Shown here: in pieces, positions 1 to 9,502 of the stretch
How the letters are laid out: each line of letters starts with the position of its first letter
How positions within the stretch are numbered: the stretch's first letter is position 1
NCBI GenBank assembly: GCA_029747015.1
Contig: JAKOGI010001559.1
Span: forward strand, 82,792-146,791
Reading direction: 5' to 3'
Origin: Carnegiea gigantea
Taxonomy: Eukaryota > Streptophyta > Magnoliopsida > Caryophyllales > Cactaceae
Length of the DNA: 64,000 nt
Position numbers and translations under genes: made by a program
The notes under the pieces: model-generated
Database searches by the model: none
Seen by the model: the letters and a program-made list of their open reading frames with translations, nothing else
What the model was told of the DNA's origin: nothing

Positions 1-526
1 AATTTAACCGTTTGGCTTGGAAACATGTTATTTTTCAATTATGAGTAGATCTAAACTATTTGCAAGACTGACACGAAATTGACGTCGCGTTTGTTCGATG
101 GGTCAATTCGAACCGACTCGTTACCCAACTGCACTCATACATAAGCATGCCTAACGATCGTCCGAGGAAATCAAAAAAGACAATACTACAATACAATTAC
201 TATACAACAAAGAAAGTGCGAATCGTATCTGGAACCTAATGTATTCACGACCTTAACCTTAGTTACTGTGGTAAAATAGGACTTTAAGGATCGATCCTAC
301 AAGCTGGGAGAACCCTACATCCTGGAGTATAATATATATTCCAATCGCATACTCGCATGTAATATTTTATCCGTGCATGGTATTTTAATTAAGGTAGAAA
401 ATTTTCTAAATGCATATGATTTGTCTCTGATGTACTATCATTTAAAATTGTGAATAGTTAGACTATAAATAGAAGACGATTATGATTTTTGCTTTATAAT
501 TGATTAAATGGTTTCCTCCTACGCAG

Positions 527-1175
527 ATTGCAACCGTCTCTAAAGAACAAGTAGCACTACTGCGGGAAACTGTGCATGATGTAAGTAGCTAAAAACACTC
601 TTAAAATGAGAGCTCTCCTAAATATCCTGAGTGATCCGTAATTATATGGCTAATTATTATATCGGACAACTTGTTTCTGATCGAAAATTCGAACTGAATC
701 ATCCGAATGTACGTATTCCCGACTGACATATGAAACAATTGACCTGAAGTTGACCAGAAATCGAAATTGACGCAACCCAAGCCAAGCAACCGAGTTCCCT
801 CTCCAAACTTATTTTTCTTCACAAGACAAACTTATTTACCAAAAAATAGAATAATCCAAAGGCAACTCCAACTGAAAATGGCTCGACCTGTTATCGAAAC
901 CAAACAGAATTTGGTTGATCCGAACACAATCTGACCCGATGTTACGTGTAAACTAACTGAATGGCTCGTTTGCCGGGGACTAGTTAACAATAATTTCGGG
1001 AATTTTCAATGACAAAGGGGCAAAAAGACATAACTTTTATGAATAATTTTTCTTTTTTCCCAATTATGTGCAGAGTGCAGAGGAAAATGCAAGACCATTG
1101 CAGGCAGTAAATGGCAGGAAGGTGAAACTGTATGCTCTTAGAACTCCTCGGGAAGTTGGCGATGGCACATTGTAG
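527..1175 (+). CDS. Alpha carbonic anhydrase, upstream tandem copy, last two exons only
   Basis: Alpha-CAs are zinc enzymes that interconvert CO2 and bicarbonate; plant members are usually secreted or plastid proteins. Only the C-terminal end is visible. Exon 527-580 follows an ACGCAG acceptor and ends before GTAAGT. Exon 1074-1175 follows TGTGCAG and ends with TAG. Together they encode the family's C-terminal segment ([12 protein letters not shown], then ENARPLQ and GRKVKLY). Exon phases and flanking intron sequence match exons 6 and 7 of the complete copy at 9503-15677, so this is a tandem paralogue. Bases 1-526 would be its preceding intron. The final residues (TPREVGDGTL) differ from the other copy. 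The catalytic part lies outside the window, so activity cannot be judged. Confidence 0.85.
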
Positions 1176-1399
1176 ACAAGAATGCCATTGGCATGACATT
1201 GTTTGCTTTTTTGCTAGATTAATTCTTTTATGTGTGATTGAATTACATTCACATTTCCATTATTTATTTATGTACAAGAGCACTTTTATCTTGTTTAATA
1301 TTCTCTTTTTATAAAAAAAAATGTCTATTTTTCTAATTTGGCAAATTAATTAACAAGCCCTCCCCTTTTGGTCTTTTCCCTTTCATTAGTAATTATAAA
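1176..1399. other. 3' flank of the upstream alpha-CA copy
   Basis: AT-rich sequence between the CA stop codon and the first retroelement boundary. It probably holds the 3' untranslated region; an A-rich run lies at about 1313-1320. No gene seen. Confidence 0.4.
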
Positions 1400-1561
1400 T
1401 GTTGGGGAGATCCAAGGAAGGAGCCAACTTCAACAAAGGTACATGGCAACAAGCCTAAGGGAGGTTCCATCCTAAAACCAATTGACAATAGGAGGAGTAG
1501 CCCATGTGACTTATATACCATGACCTTTTTTTTCAAACTCCCGATGTGGGACTTCTTTACT

Positions 1562-2154
1562 TGTTAGGATTAATATCAAAGTAACAGTATAGCGGAAGCA
1601 ATAGGATGAATTAAAAATTCAGAAATCAAGTGAATAACAGAAAACAGAAATAAGAAGACAAGAGATTTAACGTGGAAAACCCAAATCGGGAAAAAACCAC
1701 GGACGGTGACAGCACCAGAACAATTCACTATGAGCAGGAAGAATACAACACAATCACAATCACCACAGTAATTTGATCTAAGAGCAGAATTACAACCTCT
1801 CTATTGTAATCTCTCACAAAGTACTTCTACCTCTCAATGTATGTATGAGTACTGGAGATATTTTAGATCCTAGGCCTGACCCCCTTTATATAGGGTCCAA
1901 ACAGTAGGGTTTTTCCCCCTTAGCGTGCAACCCTAGCCGCCGGGTGAAATCCTTCCTTGAACAGAACACTACCGCCTTCCGAGAGAGGCGGCGTAAACGC
2001 ACGGGGCACGACCGTGCCACGTGGCACGGCACCTCCGTGCCGTGCCGTTTTTCTGTCTTCTTCGACTGGACGTTCTTCGTCTTGACACGCCCGTGTCCTA
2101 TATAGCACGGTCCCACCGTGCCGGTACTTGGATTTTGGGCCACGAAACCCAACA
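1562..2154 (-). repeat. Copia A 3' LTR (593 bp)
   Basis: Near-identical to 3623-4250 across the full length. It contains a TATATAAAG promoter box (minus strand, about 1885-1895) and one CACGTG-centred palindrome near 2013-2032. It is 35 bp shorter than its partner because of fewer palindrome units. On the minus strand it begins TGTTGGGTTTCG and ends CCTAACA. Confidence 0.9.
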
Positions 2155-2255
2155 ATCTCCACCTTGGACTAAAATCTCCAATCACTGCTTTCTGACTCAG
2201 TCTTCGCACCCCGAAGGGTGACGCCCCTTCCAAGGGGCAATGCCCCGAAGGGCAT

Positions 2256-2603
2256 TCAAATACTGCGAATACCAACTAAGTCCAAGCAATGCTTGAACTT
2301 AGCTCTGGGAGATGACTTATATGAACTTTTCTTCATATAACCTGTTACAGTAGATGCCTGCAAGACATAGAGGCCTCCTTGCCTCAAACCCTTCAGCAGA
2401 ATCCTACTGCCCTTTGAGACCTTCAGAACTCCACCTTCAGCTGAATATTTGCACCCTTTGGATTCAAGGGTGCCCAACGAGATGAGGTTACGCTTCAAGT
2501 CAGGAACGTGACGAACATTCGATAAGGTCCTGACAACACCATCATGAGTCTTGATTTTAACAGTACCAATTCCAGTTACATTACATTGGGCATTATTGCC
2601 CAT
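2256..2603 (-). pseudogene. Copia A protease/pre-integrase remnant fused to RNase H tail
   Basis: The open frame starts in the downstream half of the protease (GIGTVKIKTHDG, VRHVPDLKRNLISLGTL) and runs into the start of the GAG-pre-integrase domain (LLKGLRQGGLYVLQAS). It then changes abruptly to the family's last codons ([10 protein letters not shown]), which match the C-terminus of the element B polyprotein. The fusion point marks the internal deletion of integrase, RT and RNase H. Confidence 0.75.
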
Positions 2604-2639
2604 GTGAACAACAATGAATCAACTGGATCATATGTTGAA

Positions 2640-3596
2640 AACCAGTCCTTGTGAGGACACATATGATAGGTACACCCAGAATCAAGAATCCAATCAAAAT
2701 CCTCCCCCCTTCAGTAGAGGTAGCAAACAGAACGTCCCCATCAGAATCAGATTCAGCAAATGAAGTTTCAGCAGGCTCCTGAGAATTATCTTCCTCTTTC
2801 TCCTTCTTCTTTTGCAGTTTCCAGCAGTTAGCAATAATATGACCCAATTTACCACAGTAATTGCAGGTCTTACCAGCATGAGGATTTTTAGACTTAGAAC
2901 GGTTCTTACTCCTATTACCGTTCCCCTTTTCAGTTGCTGTACCCCTTACTGCTAATCCCTCAGCAGAATCAGCATGAATGTCAAGATCAAACTTCTCTTT
3001 AGACAGCAGGTTTGACTTAACATCTTCAAACGATATAGTATTAGAATTACTATATAGCATAATCTCCTTAAAGTGTTTATAAGAAGGGGGTAACGACACA
3101 ACAAGTAAAATAGCCTTATCTTCATCCTCAATTTTCACATCTAGACTCTCCAAGTCAACAAGAATAGAGTTAAACTCATTCAAATGCTTTTGGACAGGGG
3201 TACCTTCAGCCATACGAAGGTATACAACCTTTCCTTCAAACGGATCTTGTTGGCGAGACTCTTCGTCATGTAGAGTTCCTCCAGCCGAGCCCAAAGATCC
3301 ACCGCAGTTGTCTTATCAAGCACCTCTCGCAGGACATATGGTGCCAAGCACAACTGTATGGCTGAAACCGCTTTCAACTCCAGTTCCTCCCATTCGTCCT
3401 CCGTCAACGACCCACGTCTCTTCTTTACATCTTCAGCCCACTGTTCTTCTGTCATCTTCTCATGTTTTACGTGAAGTCCCTTCAGAACCTTCCACCACCC
3501 GTGCTGAATGAGAACTGCTCTCATCTGCACCTTTCAGAGATTAAAACTAATCTCCCCATCGAATTTCTGAATATCTACCCTCATGATTGAAGACAT
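2640..3596 (-). pseudogene. Copia A gag, with protease start, broken
   Basis: The capsid/nucleocapsid gene of the element. A plausible start ATG lies at 3594-3596 (MSSIMRVDIQKFDGE). A TGA soon after stands where copia gag usually has Trp (before KVQMRAVL). The frame at 3180-3530 carries the gag core, then shifts near 3240 to the frame ending at 2593. That frame has a CX2CX4HX4C zinc knuckle (CNYCGKLGHIIANC). The aspartic-protease DSG triad is visible in a third frame at 2675-2683, after a shift in a G-rich run near 2700. One stop and at least two shifts make it non-functional. Confidence 0.8.
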
Positions 3597-3608
3597 CCTA
3601 TAACCAAA

Positions 3609-3620
3609 GCTCTGATACCA
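3609..3620 (-). other. Primer-binding site of copia A (initiator tRNA-Met)
   Basis: TGGTATCAGAGC on the minus strand, two bases from the LTR end. It is the standard plant copia PBS complementary to the 3' end of initiator tRNA-Met, and it sets the element's orientation. Confidence 0.9.
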
Positions 3621-3622
3621 CT

Positions 3623-4250
3623 TGTTAGGATTAATATCAAAGTAACAGTATAGCGGAAGCAATAGGATGAATTAGAAATTCAGAAATCAAGTGAATAACA
3701 GAAAACAGAAATAAGAAGACAAGAGATTTAACGTGGAAAACCCAAATCGGAAAAAAACCACGGACGGTGACAGCACCAGAACAATTCACTATGAGCAGGA
3801 AAAATATAACACAATCACAATCACCACAGTGATTTGATATAAGAGCAGAATTACAACCTCTCTATTGTAATCTCTCACAAAGTACTTCTACCTCTCAATG
3901 TATGTATGAGTACTGGAGATATTTTAGATCCTAGGCCTGACCCCTTTATATAGGGTCCAAATAGAAGGGTTTTTCCCCCTTAGCGTGCAACCCTAGCCGC
4001 CGGGTGAAATCCTTCCTTGAACATAACACTACCGCCTTCCGAGAGAGGCGGCGTAAACGCACGGGGCATGACCGTGCCACGTGGCACGGTCACCCCGTGC
4101 CACATGGCACGGCCGTGCCACGTGGCACGGCACCCCCGTGCCGTTTTTCTGTCCTCTTCGACTGGACGTTCTTCGTCTTGACACGCCCGTGTCCTGTATA
4201 GTACGGTCCCACCGTGCCGGTACTTGGATTTTGGGCCACGAAACCCAACA
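3623..4250 (-). repeat. Copia A 5' LTR (628 bp)
   Basis: Partner of 1562-2154. The palindromic unit GTGCCACGTGGCAC is repeated with variants at about 4073-4130, which accounts for the extra length. The PBS follows immediately on the minus strand. Confidence 0.9.
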
Positions 4251-4527
4251 TTACTCATATGTGTGATATTCCCAACAATCTCTCCCTCACACATGAGTAT
4301 CTTTCACACCACATCAATGCACAACCTCCCCCTTGAGCGGAAGCATTTACCAAGGTGTCAAGCCACCACCATCAAGAGTTTATCCACACCACCGAGCCAC
4401 GCTGCAGCACACGTATTACCGCTCGATCAACACCTGTGTGTCACTTCACCAAGCTCGTCCATGGGGTCCACCATGCCACACCTTTGTCGCCTAGGCGAAC
4501 GCACCATCGGCTCTGATACCACACCTT

Positions 4528-6980
4528 TGGGTTTACTTCTTGAGACAGAAAAATGAGACATTCTCCATGTTCAAGAAGTTCAAGGCTCTGGTTGAAAACC
4601 AGACCGGGAGAAAGATCAAGAAACTTAGGACTGACAATGGTCTTGAGTTCGTTGAGTCAGAGTTTGAAGAGTTCTACACGAAAAATGGCATAGCTAGGCA
4701 CAAGACGTTGGTTGGCAAACCACAGCAAAATGGGGTTGCAGAACGAATCAACAGGACTCTACTGGAGAAAGCTAGATGTATGCTTTCACATGCCGGGCTT
4801 TGGGATCGCAAAGCCTTTTGGGTAGAGACTATTTCTACAGCCTGCTACCTGGTGAATCATTCACCACACACCTCCATTGACTTCAAAATCCCAGAAGAAG
4901 TATGGTCAGGTAATCCTGTTGATTATTCTAATTTAAAAATATTTGGATGTCCTATGTTTGCCCATGTGAATAATGGGAAATTAGCCCCTAGGGCTGTCAA
5001 ATGCATGTTCCTTGGATATGCATCTGAGTCTAAGGGATACCGCATGTGGTGTCTTGAGTCTAAGAAAGTAATTCAGAACAGGGATGTTACGTTCAATGAG
5101 ACTGCTATGTTATCCTCTGGGAAGAATTCTGTTGTTCCTTCTACCAATGCAGGTAATCAGGAAGATGTCAGTGTGGAGGTAGAAATGGAGACCGTTACAA
5201 CTCAAGGTGGAGCTGCTAATCATCCCAACAGGGAAGACCAGGTTACTGAACCTGGAACCATCGGTCCCAGTCAACCTCAGGGGGAGGTTGCCCGTACTAT
5301 AGCTCGTGATCGTCCTCGAAGGGAGATCAGGAGGCCTGCTCGTTACAACGATGATGAGGGGCTGATAGCGTACGCACTTTCGGTTGCAGAAGAAGTGCCT
5401 GAAGGTGCTGAACCTTCAAATTATACTGAAGCAATCATTTGCCCAAGTTCACCTAACTGGATCCTAACTATGCAAGAAGAGATGGAGAGTCTGCAAAAGA
5501 ACCGAACCTGGGAACTCTGTGAACTGCCTATAGACCGAAGAGCCTTAACTGCCAAGTGGATATACAAGAAGAAAAAGGAATTCCTGCAGTTGAAGATGCA
5601 AGATGGAAGGCACAGTTGGTTATTCGTGGTTGTAACCAAAGGGAAGGTATTAACTACAATGAGGTTTTCTCCCCTGTTGTTAGACATACCTCTATTCGAG
5701 TGCTTCTTGCATTTGTCACGTTGTTTGACTTGGAGTTGGAGCAGCTTGATGTGAAAACAGCATTCCTATATGGAGAGCTGGAAGAAGAAATTTACGTGAG
5801 ACAACCTGAAGGGTTTGCTATTCTTGGGACGGGACAATTGATGTGTAAATTGCAAAAGTCCTTGTATGGACTCAAGCAAGCTCCAAGGCAGTGGTATAAA
5901 CGTTTTGACACGTTTATGACCGATAAAGGGTATACACGCAGTAGATACGACAATTGTGTGTACTTTAGACAGTATTCTGATGGTACATTTATTTATCTAC
6001 TGCTGTATGTCGATGATATGTTGATTGTTTCTAAGGACAAGACCTTAATTGGCATGTTGAAATCTCAACTCAGTAAGGAGTTTGAGATGAAAGACTTGGG
6101 TGCAGCAAAGAAAATACTGGGCATGGAGATCCACAGGGATCGGAAAGCAGGTAAACTGTACTTGTCTCAAGAAAGGTACCTTGAGAAAGTACTAAGTAAA
6201 TTCAACATGGACAACTGCAAGGCAGTTTCCACTCCATTTGATGCACACTTCAGATTGTCTGCGGGATGCTGCCCGCAAACAGAGGAAGACATCAGAAGAA
6301 TGTCCAATGTACCTTATTCTACTGCTGTTGGTAGTTTAATGTATGCAATGGTTTGCACTAGACCAGACTTATCACATGCTGTAAGTGTGGTAAGCAGATA
6401 TATGCAAAATCCTGGGAAGGATCATTGGGAAGCTGTGAAATGGATCCTTCGATATGTGAAGGGTACTATAGGAAAGAGGTTGGTGTTTAATAAAAACAAA
6501 GTCGTTACATCCGATGTTGTAGGCTTTGTTGATGTTGATTATGCTGGTGATTTGGATAGGAGGAGGTCCATATCTGGGTATATCTTCATCATGTGTGTAA
6601 GTGCTGTCTCCTGAAAAGTATCATTGCAGTCTATTGCAGCCTTGTCTACTACAGAAGCTGAGTACATTGCTGCTACTGAAGGGGTGAAGGAAGCTACCTG
6701 GTTAAGGGGCCTTGTGATTGAGCTTGAAGTCCCACAAGCTCCGACTGTGGTGTTTTCTGATAATCAGAGTGCCATCCACCTGACTAAGAACGATGCCTAC
6801 CACTCGAAGACCAAGCATATTAGTGTGAAATACCACTACATTAGAGACACAGTTGCTGCAGGTGAAGTAACAGTGAAAAAGGTTCACACGTCAGAAAATC
6901 CTGCAGACATGTTAACGAAGCCTCTACCATTGGCTGAGTTCGAGCATTGCTTGGACTTAGTGGGCATTCACAGCTACTAA
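4528..6980 (+). pseudogene. Copia B pol: integrase, reverse transcriptase, RNase H (broken)
   Basis: Integrase core is visible from 4528: LRTDNGLEF supplies a catalytic Asp and QQNGVAERINRTLLE the catalytic Glu. The frame continues to about 5570, where it shifts at an A-rich run to the frame of 5556-6614. That frame carries RT ([33 protein letters not shown], active-site YVDDML). A TGA at 6612-6614 stands where Trp is expected (before KVSLQS), then RNase H continues to 6980 ([23 protein letters not shown]). There is no start codon region. One frameshift and one nonsense change show decay, but the domains are well preserved. Confidence 0.85.
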
Positions 6981-6981
6981 G

Positions 6982-7032
6982 CGCCCTTTGGGGCATTGCC
7001 CCTTGGGGGGCGTCACCCTTCGGGGTGCAATG
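6982..7032 (+). other. GC-rich inverted-repeat segment before the copia B 3' LTR
   Basis: Runs such as GGGGCATTGCCCC and CACCCTTCGGGGTG can fold into strong stems. The matching segment of element A (about 2214-2258) also lies between the RNase H stop and the LTR. Conservation between copies suggests a structural element of the transcript 3' region; role not known. Confidence 0.5.
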
Positions 7033-7077
7033 ACGGTAATCGAGAGATAGTGTTGGATTTTGATCTAAGGTGGAGAT

Positions 7078-7607
7078 TGTTGGGTTTATGGCCCAAATCC
7101 CTTTTACCGGCTACTTGGAATCTAAGATTATATTGTGTGTTTGAGATCTTCTATATTATGGAAATTATATTATTTTCATATTTTGGGTTGAAGATTTTTT
7201 TCTTTTTTGGAAAGATGAGGTTTGGTGATCAAGATACCGTGGTGGCTAGGGTTTCCTCATCCTAGGCTTCCTGCCCCTATATAAAGGGGACATACCTAGG
7301 ATCTAAAATCACTCTAGTACTCATACATACATTGAGAGGTAGAAGTACTTTGTGAGAGATTACAATAAAGAGGTTGTAATTCTACTCTTAGATCAAATCA
7401 CTGTGGTGATTGTGATCGTGTTGTATTCTTCCTGCTCATAGTGAATTGTTCTGGTACTGTCGCCGTCTGTGGTTTTTTCCGCATTGGATTTTCCACGTTA
7501 AATCTCTTGTCTTCTTATTTCTGTTTTCTGTTATTCACTTGAATTCTGAATCTCTAACTCATCCTATCGCTTCCGCTATTATTGTTGCTCTAATATTATT
7601 TCTAACA
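7078..7607 (+). repeat. Copia B 3' LTR (530 bp)
   Basis: Starts TGTTGGGTTT just after the purine-rich tract AAGGTGGAGAT (about 7068-7077) and ends TTTCTAACA. It contains a TATATAAAGG promoter box near 7279-7288. Homologous to the reverse complement of both copia A LTRs. Confidence 0.85.
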
Positions 7608-9450
7608 ATAAATTTTGTCTATGTTTGCTGATATCTCCTTAGAATTTAATCTTAAATTATCATAGTAGTTTTTATAACATGTGTTGGTGCGTGCACATGA
7701 CACTTTCCATCTCTGTATAAAAATTAATGATAACAAATAAGTTGTATCCCTTTAAACAAAGGATGCTAATAATCAAAATTATTAGGGGTTTCGAAGCTAA
7801 TAATTTGATCAGCAGAAATATCTCCAAATAGTCTGACCTTTAACAGTATTTTGATCGAGTAGAGTTTAGCGTTTTGACTAAATTAATACACTAATTATTC
7901 AATTTTTAGTGTTCAGTAAACCTAACATTTAGACTAACATTTCAAGTAACATTTAATATTTTAAGTAGCGTTTCTGACAAGTTATGTCATTAGCTTTTAG
8001 CATTCAAGAGTAGCGTTTTATATTTTTTGACCAAAAAATACCCTTTGGAAATTTTATCTTTAAAAATTATCAATAACCTTTATTGTTAATTTATATTAAT
8101 CAAGTAATCTAATAGCTAAATTTACCAAACATATTTGCTTCAACTGCTTGTCTAAACAGTTATGTGCTAACAACTAAATTAGAACTGTTATTTGCTACTT
8201 AAACAACTATCCAATAACTAAACTGTTATCCGCTACTCAAACAACTAATTTCGCCGAACATGACCTACAATGATAATTTTAGATTATATTTTTCAACCGA
8301 TGTGAACATTCAAATGATTGTATGTAACTTAAATGTTATATGTTTGTACTTATTTCAGGGTAATGTCATTTGAAATTACCTGAAAAATATAATTTAATGT
8401 CATCCTTTGTACTATCGACAATAAATATTTCAAAAGATCAAACTATTATTTCTCGAAGTGATATATATTATTAGCATTCAAATCTCTTTTAGTTCAAATT
8501 ATTGGCGTCCAAAATCCTTTAACAAGTAATATAATTTATCAACCGTTTCTAAGATTTTCTATTTGTCAATTCAGACAATTTAAGAACACAAATGAACTTT
8601 GTCCACCCCACCAAAAAAAAGAAAAGAAAAGTAGACTGGACATTTGTTGGTTGAATGCCATACTGAATCATCTTCGTAATAAAGAACAATAATCCTTTCA
8701 TTCTGCGTCACAAGTTACCTAATTGGGGGCCTCAAGCTTCTGATGAGAATTGCAACCTAGGATGCTGACAAACATAATGGACAATGGAGGAAGATTCAGG
8801 AACTGACCTTACAAATTATGATAATTAAATACATACGGTCCTGTCATAACTTTTAAGGTGATTGTAAGTTAGTTCAATTAGTAAAGTTTTTGGACGTCGT
8901 TCATAGAGATCTGAATTCGGACATCCCACATAAGTCGACCTTTGTGTCTCATTCACACAATTCACCATTATTCAGTACAATTTAGCACTATTAAGTATTT
9001 GTTAAAAATATTTAGTTATATTTTCTTCACTCATTCAGCATATTTCAGCCTGTTTCAGTATGTTTTAACATGATTTATTATGTTTCGGCAACAAACACCA
9101 ATAAGTACTTTTCATAAGTTGAAAAACGCATGTCCGCAACAGTAATGGCAGTAAAAGTAAGGAGGACAAAAGACATATTGTATGCACCAAAAATTAAGCT
9201 TCACATGGTTTTCTTTTCCCATCTATTCATGCATAATGAAGCTCTCATAAGACAACGAAATGGCATTGAAAAAATTTGTCAATGCTGACGCAGCTCAGCA
9301 CGAGAAAAATGTTTGAGCAGCCAGGGCTGTGTCTTTTATTGTGTATGGACAATGGACTGACATATCATCTTTATCATCCACGTTCATAAAATGACAAGTC
9401 TTCATGTGACTACTTCCTTCTCTATAATTGAGACATCTTCGTCTCTTTTC
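7608..9450. other. Intergenic DNA upstream of alpha-CA copy 2
   Basis: AT-rich and non-coding. Apart from the MITE-like unit at 7912-8264 I see no coding exon. The last few hundred bases should hold the alpha-CA promoter. Confidence 0.4.
7912..8264. mobile_element. Degenerate hAT-like MITE
   Basis: The left end (GTTCAGTAAACCTAACA) and the reverse complement of the right end (GTTCGGCGAAATTAGTTG) are similar. The interior is AT-rich and has repeated AACAACTA/AACTGTTA words near the right end, a pattern common in plant hAT-type MITEs. No clean target duplication found. Confidence 0.35.
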
Positions 9451-9460
9451 CTTATAAATT
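9451..9460 (+). promoter_or_regulatory. Candidate TATA box of alpha-CA copy 2
   Basis: CTTATAAATT lies about 50 bp upstream of the ATG at 9503. It would place transcription start near 9480 with a very short leader. Position-based inference. Confidence 0.4.
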
Positions 9461-9502
9461 CCTTCCTCAATTACATTTCAAGCTCCAAATTCAGCCAACA
9501 AA

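Larger units (their letters stand above)
1562..4250 (-). mobile_element. Ty1/copia retrotransposon A, internally deleted
   Basis: Two direct LTRs (1562-2154 and 3623-4250, TG...CA ends) enclose 1.47 kb and are flanked by the perfect 5 bp duplication TTACT (1557-1561 and 4251-4255), which marks both ends. Minus orientation is shown by the PBS at 3609-3620 and the gag reading frame. The interior keeps gag and part of the protease/pre-integrase region, then jumps to the last dozen RNase H codons. Integrase, reverse transcriptase and most of RNase H are gone, so it cannot move on its own. It has the same family LTR as element B (4526-7607), in the opposite orientation. Confidence 0.9.
1400..4525 (-). 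mobile_element. TRIM-like small LTR element, broken and interrupted by copia element A
   Basis: Removing copia element A (1562-4250 and one TTACT copy) joins 1400-1561 to 4256-4277 into an LTR-like block of about 184 bp. On the minus strand it begins TGTTGGGAATATCAC and ends CCCAACA, with a TATATAA-type box near 1511-1518. Next to it is a purine-rich tract (about 4278-4290), then about 220 bp of non-coding DNA, then a primer-binding site complementary to initiator tRNA-Met (TGGTATCAGAGC on the minus strand, 4510-4521). This LTR-PPT-short interior-PBS layout is that of terminal-repeat retrotransposons in miniature. The 5' LTR is missing: sequence changes to copia integrase at about 4525. Element class is inferred from architecture only. 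Confidence 0.6.
4526..7607 (+). mobile_element. Ty1/copia retrotransposon B, 5'-truncated
   Basis: It starts abruptly inside integrase next to the TRIM PBS, continues through RT and RNase H, and ends with a complete 3' LTR (7078-7607). It lacks the 5' LTR, gag and protease. The LTR matches the element A LTR in reverse complement, so the two are one family in opposite orientations. With the left end lost, no target duplication can be checked. The RT and RNase H motifs resemble the Tork/Tnt1 side of copia; lineage not proven. Confidence 0.85.

Noticed and set aside
4510..4521. tRNA-like sequence GCTCTGATACCA (also at 3609 and 45169)
   Set aside because: Each is the complement of a retroelement primer-binding site beside an LTR or short interior. 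No surrounding cloverleaf exists.
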